NCBI GenBank assembly: GCA_913031435.1
Contig: CAJWFD010000013.1
Span: 1-54,331 of the forward strand
DNA: 54,331 nucleotides
Direction: 5' to 3'
DNA from: an uncultured Cryomorphaceae bacterium
GTDB lineage: Bacteria; Bacteroidota; Bacteroidia; Flavobacteriales; Schleiferiaceae
Shown: positions 1 through 9,612 of the stretch, piece after piece
Layout of the letters: every line of letters starts with the position of its first letter
Position numbering within the stretch: position 1 is the stretch's first letter
Program-made: the position numbers and the translations under genes
Notes under the pieces: model-generated
Databases searched by the model: none
The model's input: only the letters and a program-made list of their open reading frames with translations
Told to the model about the DNA's origin: nothing

Positions 1-1328
1 GAAGCAGCGCCCATTTCTAGACTTCGAGGATGAATTGCATCAATATTATCTCTTGCGCTGTGATGAAAATCAAAATATCGTTGACTTTCTGGGCGAAAAC
101 CTATAAAAAAATCATCGTGCCCCCTGAGAGGCCCTAGGTCAGCTCCGCCACCCCCCTTTGCCAATACATGAATGCCATAGGGACTCAACACCTCTTTAAA
201 GCCTCTAACCATTTTTACACGGTCGTCACTTGCGCCTATTCCAAATCCTCTTGGGACATCTCCGCCGCCATCACTTTCCATAGCGACCCAGTGGTGAACC
301 TCTTGTTCCCTTGCCCAGCGAGCGTATTCCTTGGCGCCATCAAGGCCAAACTCTTCGTTTGCCCATAAAACCACACGAATCGTTCTTTTATTTTGGTAAC
401 CTACTTGTCGCATCAAGCTTGGAACCTGCATCGCGTGCACGCATCCCGCTCCGTCATCTTGTGCTCCTTGCCCAAGATCCCAGGAGTCTATGTGTCCTCC
501 AACTAACATGATTTCATCTGGTTTTACACTTCCGTTAAAATCTGCAATTACATTATAGTTTATGGCCGTTCCTTGCACACCACAATCTAGATAAAGGTGG
601 ATCTTGGCGGCAGGGTCTTGACGAATCGTCTCACTTAGTTTGTCCGCCGCCTGCCAAGAAAGAGCTGCCGTTGGAATCTTCTGTTCACTATCACCGTAGC
701 TCATGGCACCTGTATGTGGCAGGTCATCCCGCAATAACGTGACAGAGCGCATCACCGTTGCCACAGCGCCATGTTTTACCGCTTCCATGGCTCCAGCCCA
801 TCTGTATTTCACGGCACCGCCATACGCGTTGAATGTGCTAATCCGAGTATGGTCCATATAAGTGTTATAAAAGACTATTTTCCCTTCTATGCCAGCTCTC
901 CCAAGTTTCTCCAGCTGTTCAAATGAGTCCACCTCTACCACCTCTGCTGTAATTCCGTCTAACGGGGTCGGAATAGATCCGCCTAAAGCCGTCGTGGGCA
1001 ACACTGTTGTCACCCCTTCAGAAGTCACTTTCGACCACTCATCTCCTCGGTGCCATTTAGGAACCTCAACGGGCTGCAGCCACGCTGTATCCGCACCCGC
1101 TTGAAGCATTTCAACCTGTGCCCACTTAGCGGCTTCATTAGCTGCTTCTGAACCACTCGGTCTTGGCCCAATCCCTGTACACAAATGCTGTAGCCACTGG
1201 TAACCTTGTTGCTCACCTAAAGCTTCTGTGTATAAACTCTTAATTACTTCTTTAGCGTTTTCAGGTATCTCCTGTGCAGAAAGCAAAGTGGCCCATAAAA
1301 AACCCAATAGTAAAGCTGTATTTTTCAT
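1..1328 (-). CDS. M28-family zinc aminopeptidase, C-terminus cut by window edge
   Basis: Secreted metallopeptidase of the M28 (aminopeptidase Y/PSMA-like) family. The reading frame opens at ATG 1326-1328 and runs uninterrupted to the left edge, giving about 442 residues without a stop. The N-terminus (MKNTALLLGFLWATLLSAQE) is a signal peptide. A protease-associated-like region lies in the middle. The zinc site is visible in order: GGHIDSWD (first His near residue 277, with Asp), DDGAG (bridging Asp), ANEEFG (catalytic Glu pair), MESDGG (Asp) and DFHHSARD (last His). The full dinuclear site is therefore present before truncation. Likely exported to periplasm or outside to trim peptides. Substrate cannot be told. 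Transcribed toward the window edge; the gene to its right (DUF819) lies 185 bp away on the same strand. Confidence 0.88.
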   Translation of the reverse strand, partial: MKNTALLLGFLWATLLSAQEIPENAKEVIKSLYTEALGEQQGYQWLQHLCTGIGPRPSGSEAANEAAKWAQVEMLQAGADTAWLQPVEVPKWHRGDEWSKVTSEGVTTVLPTTALGGSIPTPLDGITAEVVEVDSFEQLEKLGRAGIEGKIVFYNTYMDHTRISTFNAYGGAVKYRWAGAMEAVKHGAVATVMRSVTLLRDDLPHTGAMSYGDSEQKIPTAALSWQAADKLSETIRQDPAAKIHLYLDCGVQGTAINYNVIADFNGSVKPDEIMLVGGHIDSWDLGQGAQDDGAGCVHAMQVPSLMRQVGYQNKRTIRVVLWANEEFGLDGAKEYARWAREQEVHHWVAMESDGGGDVPRGFGIGASDDRVKMVRGFKEVLSPYGIHVLAKGGGGADLGPLRGHDDFFIGFRPESQRYFDFHHSARDNIDAIHPRSLEMGAA

Positions 1329-1513
1329 TTTGTCGTTTATTTCTTCATCACTTTTTCTAAGACGGTAAGTGAAAAGCTCTCTCGCCGAAAGCTAGTTTCT
1401 ACCTCTAATTCTTTTATAAAACTCACGTTATGTGGCGTTAAGTTGCTCTAAAAACAGCGTTGGTTTCATAAACACGCACATACATAACGATGCTCAACAC
1501 AAAGTGCGGTTCC

Positions 1514-2770
1514 TTAGTATACACCCGCAGCACCCTGCATTAGGAGCCCACAAATGTAGGCGCCATACGTTCCAAGCGCATAGCCTAAAACCGCCAACAA
1601 CACTCCTACAGGGGCAAGTGCTGGGTGGAACGCCGCGGCAACCACCGGTGCGCTCGCTGCTCCACCAATATTTGCCTTGGAGCCTACCGCGAGGAAAAAA
1701 TACGGTGCCTTAATGATCTTGGCAACGATGAACATAAGTCCAATATGAATCATCATCCACACCAAGCCTACTGCAAAAAGACCTGGATTGTGGAAAACCT
1801 CCATGACATTCATGCTCATGCCAATTGTAGCTACCAAAATGTAAATAAACACAGACCCTACTTTAGAAGCCCCTGCTCCTTCCAAATTTCGAGCTTTCGT
1901 GAAGCTCAGTAAAATACCTAGCGTTGTTGCGATAACCACTAGCCAAAAGAAACCTGATGTCAAGCTAAATTTAGCCAAGCCCGGATAGTGCTCCCCTATA
2001 AAAGGAGCGATTAGGTCACTCCCTAAGTGAGCCAGCCCTGTTGCGCCAAAACCAAGCGCAAGAATATACATGAGATCATTAAACGTTGGTATTTTTGAAA
2101 TACTGTTTGTATAGGCCTCCATTTTGTTTTGCAACGACTCTACGGAACTCGCATCTGCCTTAAATATTTTATCAATGTCCTTTGATCTCGCAACACCTAT
2201 CAGAAGAAACGCCATCCATAGTTCAGCGACCAAAACATCTACTGTTACCATTGCGCTAAAGATATCTTCACTAACGTCAAAGACTTCTTTCATTGCTGCC
2301 TGATTTGCACCACCACCAATCCAAGAGCCTGCAATAGTGGTCATTCCTCGCCAGATTTCTTCTGGATTCGCGCCAACGATCTCTGGTGCCACTGCGCTAA
2401 AAAACAAAATACTAAGAGGACCGCCTATAACTACACCAACCGTTCCTGTAAAAAACATAATCAATGCTTTCGGCCCTAGTTTAACAACCTCCTTAAAGTC
2501 TATGCTCAGCGTTAATAGAATTAATGCTGCGGGTAACAGATAACGCGAAGCCATGAAATAGAGCCGGCTCTGCTTAGGATCAATGATCTCGAATGTCGTC
2601 AACAACGAGGGTAAGAAATAACACAGCAATAGGGCGGGAATAACCGAATAAAACTTTTTCCAAAGTCTGTGGCTACTTTTTGAAGTATAGAAGATACCAC
2701 CAAGTAGTGCTGCTAGTATGCCAAAAAGAGTTGCGTCGTTTGTGATCCAAGGATATATTTCGTGTTCCAT
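1514..2770 (-). CDS. DUF819 family integral membrane protein
   Basis: 418-residue polytopic membrane protein resembling the DUF819 (YjcL-like) family. It is almost entirely hydrophobic, with about ten predicted membrane segments. Gly/Pro-rich stretches such as TGTVGVVIGGPLS and SWIGGGANQAA lie in the first half and KANIGGAASAPVVAAAF near the C-terminus. These paired Gly-rich motifs recall the two repeated halves of transporter folds of the 2-hydroxycarboxylate/CPA type. Substrate is unknown for the family. It starts 3 bp after the stop of the alpha/beta hydrolase gene and is probably co-transcribed with it and the crotonase upstream. No unusual composition. Confidence 0.8.
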   Translation of the reverse strand: MEHEIYPWITNDATLFGILAALLGGIFYTSKSSHRLWKKFYSVIPALLLCYFLPSLLTTFEIIDPKQSRLYFMASRYLLPAALILLTLSIDFKEVVKLGPKALIMFFTGTVGVVIGGPLSILFFSAVAPEIVGANPEEIWRGMTTIAGSWIGGGANQAAMKEVFDVSEDIFSAMVTVDVLVAELWMAFLLIGVARSKDIDKIFKADASSVESLQNKMEAYTNSISKIPTFNDLMYILALGFGATGLAHLGSDLIAPFIGEHYPGLAKFSLTSGFFWLVVIATTLGILLSFTKARNLEGAGASKVGSVFIYILVATIGMSMNVMEVFHNPGLFAVGLVWMMIHIGLMFIVAKIIKAPYFFLAVGSKANIGGAASAPVVAAAFHPALAPVGVLLAVLGYALGTYGAYICGLLMQGAAGVY

Positions 2771-2773
2771 GTG

Positions 2774-3433
2774 CTAGCGAATTATTTGTTCGAGACGTGC
2801 AATCTCTGATATTAAAATGACCTGATTAAGCTTGTGTCCACCTTTGTAAATAGAAACATCTAAATCTAGTTCAAATTGGTTCTTATAATAGGCCTGGATT
2901 TCTATTTGCTTCTGTCTACCTATAAATTCATCGTTATCCCCAAACCAGCCTTGGAAATTGATTTTAGAAAGCGCTTTAAGGTTTACTATCGAAGCGTCCA
3001 GTGGCCAGCTTCCGGCCCAAGCCAATACCGTGCTTATCGCTACAGGGGAGTGCCCTAAAAATCGCATAACAGTGGCTACCCCCTGACTAAATGCTAAAAC
3101 ATGAATGTGTGCAGTAGGGGCTTTAGAGTGCGCCCAATTTAAGACCGTGGTCAGGTATTTTTTTTGGTTCTCTATATCTTTCAGTCGTTCGTCCTTGGTC
3201 ATCCAAGAAGCGCCAACACGGCCTGAGACACCGTTAATGTAAAATTTATGAGGGGCTTGGGGGAACACAAAAGCTCTGTCTTCCGTTTCTAAGTCTCTAA
3301 AGGGTCTTTGAAAGAACTCAACCAATTGGCCGTAGCCATGTAGGCCTATCCAAATGTGCTTCGTGGCCGACGTAAGCTCCCCCAACACGTCCATGCGCTG
3401 TTCCTGCTCAGTAGAAATCCAGTGTTGTCTCAT
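2774..3433 (-). CDS. alpha/beta hydrolase, phospholipase/carboxylesterase-like
   Basis: 219-residue serine hydrolase with no signal peptide, so probably cytoplasmic. It begins with an oxyanion-type LHGYGQ segment (about residues 31-36). A nucleophile elbow AFSQG places Ser at 116, GDNDEF holds the candidate acid (Asp166/168) and GGH holds His200, giving a complete catalytic triad in the usual order and spacing for the carboxylesterase/phospholipase family (usual length about 210-225). The start ATG overlaps the stop of the upstream crotonase gene by one base (TAATG), implying translational coupling. Substrate is unresolved; small acyl or aryl esters are typical for the family. Confidence 0.78.
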   Translation of the reverse strand: MRQHWISTEQEQRMDVLGELTSATKHIWIGLHGYGQLVEFFQRPFRDLETEDRAFVFPQAPHKFYINGVSGRVGASWMTKDERLKDIENQKKYLTTVLNWAHSKAPTAHIHVLAFSQGVATVMRFLGHSPVAISTVLAWAGSWPLDASIVNLKALSKINFQGWFGDNDEFIGRQKQIEIQAYYKNQFELDLDVSIYKGGHKLNQVILISEIARLEQIIR

Positions 3434-4212
3434 TAGGCTCCTGGAAAAGACGGTTTGCGTTTCTCTAGAAATGCTGTTGTGCCTTCCTTAAAATCTTCCG
3501 TCTCAAAACAGTCACCAAAAGCTTGAACCTCTACATCGTATCCTATTGCACCTTCTAACATTCCTGCGTTTACCGCTTCAACAACAAAACCCATCGCTAC
3601 AATACTGTTTTTCATGAATGATGACGCCATTTTTTGAGCTGTTTCTAAAAGCTCCTCCGGGGCAACAACATGGTTTACTAAACCATAGTTCAATGCGGTT
3701 TCAGCGTCAATCATTTTAGCGCTAAACAGCATCTCAAATGCCCGACCCTTGCCTATTAACTGCGGTAAACGCTGTGTTCCTCCATATCCTGGAATCAATC
3801 CCAACGATGTTTCCGGCAGTCCCATTCTAGCGTTCATAGAGGCTATTCTAATATGCGCCGACATAGCCAGCTCTAGTCCACCGCCCAGTGCAAATCCGTT
3901 TATCGCGGCAATCACGGGTTTTGGAAACTCTTCTATGATATTAAAAACCGTCATATGCCCAGTCTTTGCTAATTCTGTTCCCTGCGCTCCGCTAAAGTCT
4001 GCAAACTCTTTAATGTCTGCGCCAGCAACAAACGCTTTTTCACCAGAGCCTGTAAGCACCACCACCTTTACTTCGTTGTTATCACGGAAAGCTTCAAAAG
4101 CCTCGCCAATCTCTTCCAAGGTTTGTTTGTTCAATGCGTTGAGTTGCTTTGGTCTATTGATTGTTACTAGCGCTATCCCATCGTTAATCTCTACGATTAC
4201 ATATTCCATCAT
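3433..4212 (-). CDS. enoyl-CoA hydratase/isomerase (crotonase) family
   Basis: 259 residues, the usual crotonase length. The oxyanion-hole segment VAGADIKEF sits at about residues 62-70 and GGGLELAM carries Glu114. GLPETSLGL carries Glu134. Both glutamates used for water addition in true enoyl-CoA hydratases are present, so hydration of trans-2-enoyl-CoA in beta-oxidation or amino-acid/aromatic degradation is the best guess, although crotonases are functionally diverse. Cytosolic. Lies 3 bp downstream of the sensor kinase gene and overlaps the esterase gene by one base. The double ATG at the start (MMEY) leaves a one-codon ambiguity. Confidence 0.85.
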   Translation of the reverse strand: MMEYVIVEINDGIALVTINRPKQLNALNKQTLEEIGEAFEAFRDNNEVKVVVLTGSGEKAFVAGADIKEFADFSGAQGTELAKTGHMTVFNIIEEFPKPVIAAINGFALGGGLELAMSAHIRIASMNARMGLPETSLGLIPGYGGTQRLPQLIGKGRAFEMLFSAKMIDAETALNYGLVNHVVAPEELLETAQKMASSFMKNSIVAMGFVVEAVNAGMLEGAIGYDVEVQAFGDCFETEDFKEGTTAFLEKRKPSFPGA

Positions 4213-4215
4213 GTC

Positions 4216-5631
4216 TTATTTTATGTTTGTGAGAGGCAGTTCAATGGTAAAAGCTGTCCCGTGATCTCCGGTACTAAAATTGATTGTTCCGCCAAAATTT
4301 TCTATTAGATTTTTAACCATGGCAAGGCCTAGTCCCATCCCTGAACTCTTTGTGGTAAAGTTGGGTTCAAAAACCCTGTCTTGCATCTGCTGTGGTATAC
4401 CGGTTCCGTTGTCTCGAATTATTACTACCGCTTTATCCTGCGTTTTTTCAATGGAAACCTCCACAGCCGCCCTAGAACCCTCTGGTATACTTTGAAGGGC
4501 GTTCTTCACGAGATTGTGTATAATTCTTGACCACTGGCCTTTGTCCACCTTAGTGTAAACGGCCCCTGTGGAAACAAAGGTTACACCGCGGTCAATATAT
4601 AGGGAAACTGCGCTATTCGTTTGATATGAAATATCTAGACTTTCTGCTTTGAGTCCAGGCATTTGTGCAAACCTAGAAAACGCCTCTGCAATATTGGTTA
4701 GCGACTCTATTTCTTCGAGCAGGTGCGTTGACATCGACTTCATTTCTGTAACATCTGTTTCGCGCTGCATCATCTGCAGCGTAAGCTTCATCGGGGTAAG
4801 TGGGTTTGTGATTTCGTGAGCCACTTGCTGTGCCATTTCCTTCCACGCGCTTTCTCTTTCGCTTCTGGCTAATTCTATCGCAGTGGTCTCCAGTTTGTCA
4901 ACAAGAACATTGTATTCTTGGATAAGCTCCCCTATTTCGTCATTCAACCGCCACGTTAGTTTTTCGTTGGACTTATTAATACGCACTTTTTTTAGTTGAT
5001 CAATAAGAAGTCTAATGTTGTTGCTTATGTAATTGGAGAAGAACAAGGCAAACGTAATTCCGATGACAAACAGGAGTATATACAGCAGTAATAGTTGACG
5101 TAAAAAAGCAACATCCTCCTTTGGAATAGCTGAGGGATCTATTTCATAGGGTATTCTTACGACGAGTTCTACACGATTGTTGTTTCCTAAAATCTCACTC
5201 GTCGACGTTAAGAAGTTTCCTTCATTGGTGACTTTTCGACCCTGACTTTTAGCTGATCCCGCGTATTCGGTAAGGCGCCGAGGAAAAATCGCGAGGGGTC
5301 CGTTTTTTACTACGCTCGCGGTAATTAAATCGCCAGACGAGGTATATATTCCAACGTCTAGTTTGTGAATTGAGCTGATTTCTATGACTTTCCCAGATAG
5401 AATAGGTTTCCACTGGGTGGCAAGCAAGCCTTTATTCTGGTTGTTACTGGTTAAATAGTCTATGTGACTAAGGATCGCTTTTTCTTTGCGCTCTAGACGC
5501 TCGAAATGATAGTTTCTATTCTCAAGACGAAAATGATAGAGGCTGAAAATTCCAGTCAACAGAAATGCAACCACTATAGTGAGCAGCATTAATAGAAAGG
5601 TGCGAACACGCAAGGTTAGAAAAGACGACAT
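4216..5631 (-). CDS. membrane sensor histidine kinase (NtrY-like, HAMP-HisKA-HATPase)
   Basis: 471 residues. Membrane segments lie at about 11-32 and 179-199 and enclose a periplasmic sensing domain of about 145 residues. A HAMP linker follows (about 200-255), then a HisKA H-box AHEITNPLTP with the phospho-acceptor His272. After that come an N-box IIHNLVKNALQ near 370-380, a G1 box DNGTGIP and an F/G2 region with GMGLGLAMVK. All ATP-binding and phosphotransfer motifs are intact. The HEITNPLTPMKL signature is that of NtrY-type kinases. No response regulator lies next to it in this window, so the partner is encoded elsewhere. Its position upstream of crotonase and esterase suggests one operon but not a shared function. 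Confidence 0.88.
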   Translation of the reverse strand: MSSFLTLRVRTFLLMLLTIVVAFLLTGIFSLYHFRLENRNYHFERLERKEKAILSHIDYLTSNNQNKGLLATQWKPILSGKVIEISSIHKLDVGIYTSSGDLITASVVKNGPLAIFPRRLTEYAGSAKSQGRKVTNEGNFLTSTSEILGNNNRVELVVRIPYEIDPSAIPKEDVAFLRQLLLLYILLFVIGITFALFFSNYISNNIRLLIDQLKKVRINKSNEKLTWRLNDEIGELIQEYNVLVDKLETTAIELARSERESAWKEMAQQVAHEITNPLTPMKLTLQMMQRETDVTEMKSMSTHLLEEIESLTNIAEAFSRFAQMPGLKAESLDISYQTNSAVSLYIDRGVTFVSTGAVYTKVDKGQWSRIIHNLVKNALQSIPEGSRAAVEVSIEKTQDKAVVIIRDNGTGIPQQMQDRVFEPNFTTKSSGMGLGLAMVKNLIENFGGTINFSTGDHGTAFTIELPLTNIK

Positions 5632-5681
5632 GTACCGAAGTTAAAACATTAGATGTCTCAACGAATGTTGGTCATAAGGTT

Positions 5682-5858
5682 TTATACAAACTTCTCACGC
5701 AATGGCTTCGTTGGAATAATCACTTTTCCCCCAAGTTTGGCGCTGTGAATTTCACCACTTTTTAGCAGTCTTTGAGCTGTCGCTCTGGAAATATCAAAGA
5801 TTTCCATCAGTTCATTTACACTAATGAACTCCTTCTTTAAAAGAGTGTCTTGACGCAT
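5682..5858 (-). CDS. small helix-turn-helix protein, MerR/excisionase-like
   Basis: 58-residue protein starting at ATG 5856-5858 (MRQDTLLKKE). The frame extends upstream to 5960, but that stretch (Phe-rich, over the atp terminator) does not look like protein. The body is a single winged-helix DNA-binding domain of the excisionase/helix-turn-helix_17 type: FISVNELMEIFDISRATAQRL forms the HTH, followed by the wing GEIHSAKLGGKVIIPTKPL. Such proteins occur with integrases, but none is nearby, so it is probably a stand-alone regulator. It sits between the atp operon terminator and the sensor kinase gene, both on the same strand. Target unknown. Confidence 0.7.
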   Translation of the reverse strand: MRQDTLLKKEFISVNELMEIFDISRATAQRLLKSGEIHSAKLGGKVIIPTKPLREKFV

Positions 5859-5963
5859 TGTATTTGTAATTGGTTTGGAGGTGCAAAATAAAAAAAAATC
5901 TACAAAACCCATACAAAGGCGCTTCACCTTGTTAAATACTGTGTTCAAATAAAAATACACAGC

Positions 5964-5995
5964 AAAAAGCCCGTTCTATCCAGAACGGGCTTTTT
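5964..5995 (-). terminator. intrinsic terminator after atpG
   Basis: Perfect 10-bp stem (5968-5977 with 5982-5991; agcccgttct/agaacgggct), ATCC loop and flanking A5/T5 tracts, so it can work in both directions. It lies 20 bp past the atpG stop and closes the ATP synthase operon. Confidence 0.9.
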
Positions 5996-6015
5996 AAATT
6001 TCAAGGTTGGAAGGG

Positions 6016-6867
6016 TTATGCTAAAGCGTCAGCTCCTCCAACAATTTCAAGAATCTCATTGGTAATGGCCGCTTGACGAGCTTTGTTATAGACCAGCTTT
6101 AAGTCCCCTTGAAGCTCCTGTGCGTTATCGGTCGCTTTGTGCATTGCGGTCATTCTTGAGCCATGCTCTGAGGCATTAGCGTCCAATAACGACGCATACA
6201 ATTGGGTCTTTAAAGAAATAGGTATTAGATCGTCCAATATCTCGGTCATCGAGGGCTCGTATAGATATTCAGTAGTGTCTACATTAACCTCCTTGCTGTC
6301 TAATGCCAATGGCAAAAATTGCTCTACCGTAGGTATTTGAACCGCAGCGTTTCTGAAAGAGTTATATATAATAACCACCTTATCAAAATCTCCAGCCAAA
6401 TAACCCTTCATCAATGATTCAGCGTAATCAGAAGCGTTAGCAAAATTAATCTCGTCCCACAACTCTGTGTTACTGTCTGCTAATCGAGTGTCGTACTTAA
6501 ACGCTTCACCTGCTTTTTTACCTATCGAAGCAATGCTTATGTCCTCATCGTTGCTATTCATATAGGCCTTGGCCTTTTTTACAACGCTTGAATTAAACCC
6601 TCCACAAAGACCACGGTTTGAAGTGATCACCACCAGCCTAGTTTTGTTGCCTTCTTTTACTTCGCCGTATACGTTTTCACTACTGTCTAAAGTACTTGAC
6701 GCTTTCTGAAGAATTTCAGTCAATTTAGAAGAATAGGGACGCATTTGCACAATAGCGTCTTGAGCTTTCTTCAATTTAGCCGCACTGACCATCTTCATCG
6801 CTGAAGTGATTTTCATCGTACTTCCGATAGACGTTATTCTATTTCTGAGCTCTTTAAGGTTCGCCAT
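6016..6867 (-). CDS. atpG: F1Fo ATP synthase gamma subunit
   Basis: 283 residues, the central rotor stalk of F1. The N-terminal helix (MANLKELRNRITSIGSTMKI) and the C-terminal helix (about 240-283, with ITNEILEIVGGADAL) form the antiparallel coiled coil that turns inside the alpha3beta3 ring. The conserved SNRGLCGGFN segment is near residues 84-93. It is the last gene of atpB-E-F-H-A-G and is followed by a strong terminator. Genes for beta and epsilon (atpD, atpC) are not in the window, as is usual in Bacteroidota, where they form a separate locus. Confidence 0.96.
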   Translation of the reverse strand: MANLKELRNRITSIGSTMKITSAMKMVSAAKLKKAQDAIVQMRPYSSKLTEILQKASSTLDSSENVYGEVKEGNKTRLVVITSNRGLCGGFNSSVVKKAKAYMNSNDEDISIASIGKKAGEAFKYDTRLADSNTELWDEINFANASDYAESLMKGYLAGDFDKVVIIYNSFRNAAVQIPTVEQFLPLALDSKEVNVDTTEYLYEPSMTEILDDLIPISLKTQLYASLLDANASEHGSRMTAMHKATDNAQELQGDLKLVYNKARQAAITNEILEIVGGADALA

Positions 6868-6915
6868 AGTGCGCGTATATTAAGTCCCGGCGCAAGCGTC
6901 TGGACTATATAATTA

Positions 6916-8496
6916 TTAAGCTTCGTAATTAGGAAGTACCTCAGCAATTGACGCTTCAATAGCGCCAATCTCTGCGTCTGTCCACTTGCCTGCAGCAATA
7001 CGTTCTAGTGCTGCTTTTTGGTTAGCCTCCATGTATTCAATTAAAGACATTTCAAACGCCTTTACTTTACCTACAGGCACTTTATTCAGTTTTCCTTTTG
7101 TTCCAACATAAATAATAGCTACCTGGTGAGCGACGGAAACGGGTGCGTTAACGCCTTGCTTCAATATCTCAACATTACGCTGGCCTTTATTGATGACCGA
7201 CATTGTTGCCGCATCTAAATCCGAGCCAAACTTAGCAAACGCCTCCAGCTCACGGTACTGTGCTTGATCCAGCTTCAGTGTACCTGATACTTTCTTCATT
7301 GGCTTAATCTGAGCAGATCCTCCTACACGCGATACCGAAATACCAACATTAATAGCTGGACGAACACCTGAGTTAAACAAATCCGACTCTAGAAATATCT
7401 GACCATCTGTAATAGAAATTACGTTTGTTGGGATATAAGCAGAAACATCGCCTGCTTGTGTCTCAATGATTGGAAGCGCTGTTAAAGAACCTCCTCCTTT
7501 AACCATGCCTTTCAAAGACTCTGGTAGATCGTTCATTTGAGATGCAATAGTATCGTCTGCAATGACCTTTGCCGCGCGCTCAAGTAACCTTGAGTGAAGA
7601 TAGAATACATCACCTGGGTATGCCTCACGGCCGGGAGGACGACGTAGTAGTAAAGACACTTCGCGATACGCAACTGCTTGCTTAGAAAGATCATCAAAAA
7701 TAATTAATCCTGGACGACCCGTGTCGCGGAAAAACTCACCAATCGCAGCACCCGCAAAAGGTGCGTAAAACTGCATAGGTGCAGGATCTGACGCGTTCGC
7801 TGCAACAATAGTCGTGTACTGCATTGCGCCTGAGTCTTGTAAGGTCTTCGCAATACCAGCAACAGTAGAGCCTTTTTGGCCTATAGCTACATAAATGCAA
7901 TAAACTGGCTCGCCTTTGTCAAAAAACTCTTTCTGATTGATAATCGTGTCAATAGCAACCGTCGTCTTTCCTGTTTGGCGATCACCAATAATAAGCTCAC
8001 GCTGTCCACGTCCAATTGGAATCATCGCGTCAATAGACTTGATGCCTGTTTGCATGGGTTCGTTTACTGGCTGACGAAAAATAACACCTGGAGCTTTACG
8101 CTCAAGTGGCATCTCATAGGTTTTGCCTTGAATCGGGCCTTTACCGTCAATTGGTTTTCCCAAGGTGTCCACTACGCGTCCAACCATTCCTTCACCTACG
8201 TTAATAGATGCAATAGTGTTGGTACGCTTTACGCTTGTCCCTTCCTTAATGTCGTTAGATGGCGCGAGCAATACAATACCCACGTTATCTTCCTCTAGGT
8301 TCAAAATGATGCCTTGCTGGCCACTTTCAAATTCAACCAATTCCCCAGATTGAGCATTTGTTAGGCCGTAAGCGCGAGCGATACCATCACCCACCTCTAA
8401 CACGGTACCTACTTCCTGAAGATCTGCACCTCCAGCCATTCCGGAGAGTTGTTGTTTTAGAATAGCTGAAATTTCAGCTGGATTTACTTCTGCCAT
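6916..8496 (-). CDS. atpA: F1Fo ATP synthase alpha subunit
   Basis: 526 residues, non-catalytic nucleotide-binding subunit of the F1 hexamer. The N-terminal beta-barrel covers roughly 1-95. The P-loop GDRQTGKT carries Lys177. [15 protein letters not shown] forms the Walker B region, and [10 protein letters not shown] holds the arginine finger that completes the catalytic site on beta. The C-terminal helical domain is complete. The slightly long length (526 versus about 513 in E. coli) is normal in this phylum. It lies 28 bp after atpH and 48 bp before atpG. Confidence 0.97.
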   Translation of the reverse strand: MAEVNPAEISAILKQQLSGMAGGADLQEVGTVLEVGDGIARAYGLTNAQSGELVEFESGQQGIILNLEEDNVGIVLLAPSNDIKEGTSVKRTNTIASINVGEGMVGRVVDTLGKPIDGKGPIQGKTYEMPLERKAPGVIFRQPVNEPMQTGIKSIDAMIPIGRGQRELIIGDRQTGKTTVAIDTIINQKEFFDKGEPVYCIYVAIGQKGSTVAGIAKTLQDSGAMQYTTIVAANASDPAPMQFYAPFAGAAIGEFFRDTGRPGLIIFDDLSKQAVAYREVSLLLRRPPGREAYPGDVFYLHSRLLERAAKVIADDTIASQMNDLPESLKGMVKGGGSLTALPIIETQAGDVSAYIPTNVISITDGQIFLESDLFNSGVRPAINVGISVSRVGGSAQIKPMKKVSGTLKLDQAQYRELEAFAKFGSDLDAATMSVINKGQRNVEILKQGVNAPVSVAHQVAIIYVGTKGKLNKVPVGKVKAFEMSLIEYMEANQKAALERIAAGKWTDAEIGAIEASIAEVLPNYEA

Positions 8497-8524
8497 GATC
8501 CTTTATATTAAGGTCTTTGTTTTC

Positions 8525-9082
8525 TTAATTTTTCGCCTCGTAAGACTTGTCAACTAGCTGACTTCTCAATGCTTTGAGCTTTCCTGAAATGGTGTTGTCT
8601 AACTGAAACCCACCCACCAGAAGTTTCATGCCTCCAATAGCCGATAAGTCAATTTTCTCAGAAAGTATTATTTCCTTGCTCAATTGTTTTTTCAAAGTCT
8701 CTACAAGCTTAGCTCTATCCGCTTCCGTCAATGCAACCGCGGTTGTAACCTCTGCCTCTAAAATACCCTTGTATTCTAAAACATCCTTCTCAAACTTCTC
8801 GCATATTCCTGCAAGCACGTTTTCGCGGCCATTTTTAGTTAGTAGTGCGATAAATCGATCAAACAACGGAGAAAAAGAACCACTGAAGATTTCATTGAGC
8901 ACTGCTTGCTTTTTATCTGCCTTTACTACTGGGCTTTTCAGTAACGACTTCAGTTCCTCAGAACCTTTTATCGCTTCCTTTAAAGCCGCAACATCTGAGC
9001 TTATCCTGTCTAAGTCGTTCTGTTCAACGGCCAAGTCAAGTAATGCTTTACTGTAGCGTGTGGCAACTCTTGGATAATTCAT
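8525..9082 (-). CDS. atpH: F1Fo ATP synthase delta subunit
   Basis: 185 residues, the connector between the peripheral stalk and the top of F1 (OSCP homologue). It begins with the family-typical RVATRYSKALLDLA, in which an all-helical N-terminal domain (about 1-105) caps the alpha subunits. The C-terminal end, with IGGMKLLVGGFQLDNTISGKL, matches the conserved tail that binds subunit b. Six bases separate it from atpF, and it precedes atpA in the canonical order. Confidence 0.94.
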   Translation of the reverse strand: MNYPRVATRYSKALLDLAVEQNDLDRISSDVAALKEAIKGSEELKSLLKSPVVKADKKQAVLNEIFSGSFSPLFDRFIALLTKNGRENVLAGICEKFEKDVLEYKGILEAEVTTAVALTEADRAKLVETLKKQLSKEIILSEKIDLSAIGGMKLLVGGFQLDNTISGKLKALRSQLVDKSYEAKN

Positions 9083-9088
9083 ACCCTC

Positions 9089-9583
9089 TTAGTTGAATTT
9101 TACTTCGTCAATCATCTTGCTGATCATTTCAGCCTGCTTGTTCTCGGCGCTTAGCTCCTTGCCCAAAACTTTTTCAGCAATTTCGATACTTAGAACAGCC
9201 GCTTGATTCTTAAGCTCTGCAATAGCAGATGCTTTTTCAGCCGCAATGGCCGCCTTTGCAGAAGCAATTGCTTTTTCGCCTTCAGCGATAGCAATATCCT
9301 TTGCGTCAGAGACGATCTTGTTCTTCATCTCACGGGCCTCCTTTAAGATTCGCTCGCGTTCTTCGCGTGCCTCTTTAAGAACTGCTTCGTTGTCTGCTTG
9401 GAGAGACTTCATTTCGTCGCGCGCACGTTCCGCTGCTTTCAAAGCATCTTCAATACTTGCTTCACGGTCGTTTACCATTTTAAGAATAGGCTTCCAGGCG
9501 AACTTGCTGAGCAAGAACACAAGAAGCAAGAACGTTACGAGCGTCCAAAAAATGAGACCGAAGTCTGGAGTAACTAAATCCAT
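9089..9583 (-). CDS. atpF: F1Fo ATP synthase b subunit
   Basis: 164 residues. One N-terminal membrane helix (about 8-30, GLIFWTLVTFLLLVFLL) is followed by a long, highly charged Ala/Glu/Lys-rich coiled coil to the C-terminus, the classical peripheral stalk. The KFAWKPIL segment directly after the membrane helix is characteristic. Expression may be lowered relative to the c subunit, because a strong hairpin with a T-tract lies between atpE and this gene. Confidence 0.95.
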   Translation of the reverse strand: MDLVTPDFGLIFWTLVTFLLLVFLLSKFAWKPILKMVNDREASIEDALKAAERARDEMKSLQADNEAVLKEAREERERILKEAREMKNKIVSDAKDIAIAEGEKAIASAKAAIAAEKASAIAELKNQAAVLSIEIAEKVLGKELSAENKQAEMISKMIDEVKFN

Positions 9584-9612
9584 TTTATGCTGTGTTTAAT
9601 CTTTTGTAATTT

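Noticed and set aside
168-511. Overlapping short plus-strand frames near the left edge
   Set aside because: They are antisense to the intact M28 peptidase frame, which carries the zinc motifs in order.
1329-1513. 185-bp gap as site of a small RNA or gene
   Set aside because: No stem-loop with T-tract, no convincing short frame and no tRNA-like fold seen.
5682-5960. Excisionase-like protein as sign of an integrated element
   Set aside because: No integrase, attachment repeat or phage gene is near, and the HTH_17 fold is common in stand-alone regulators.
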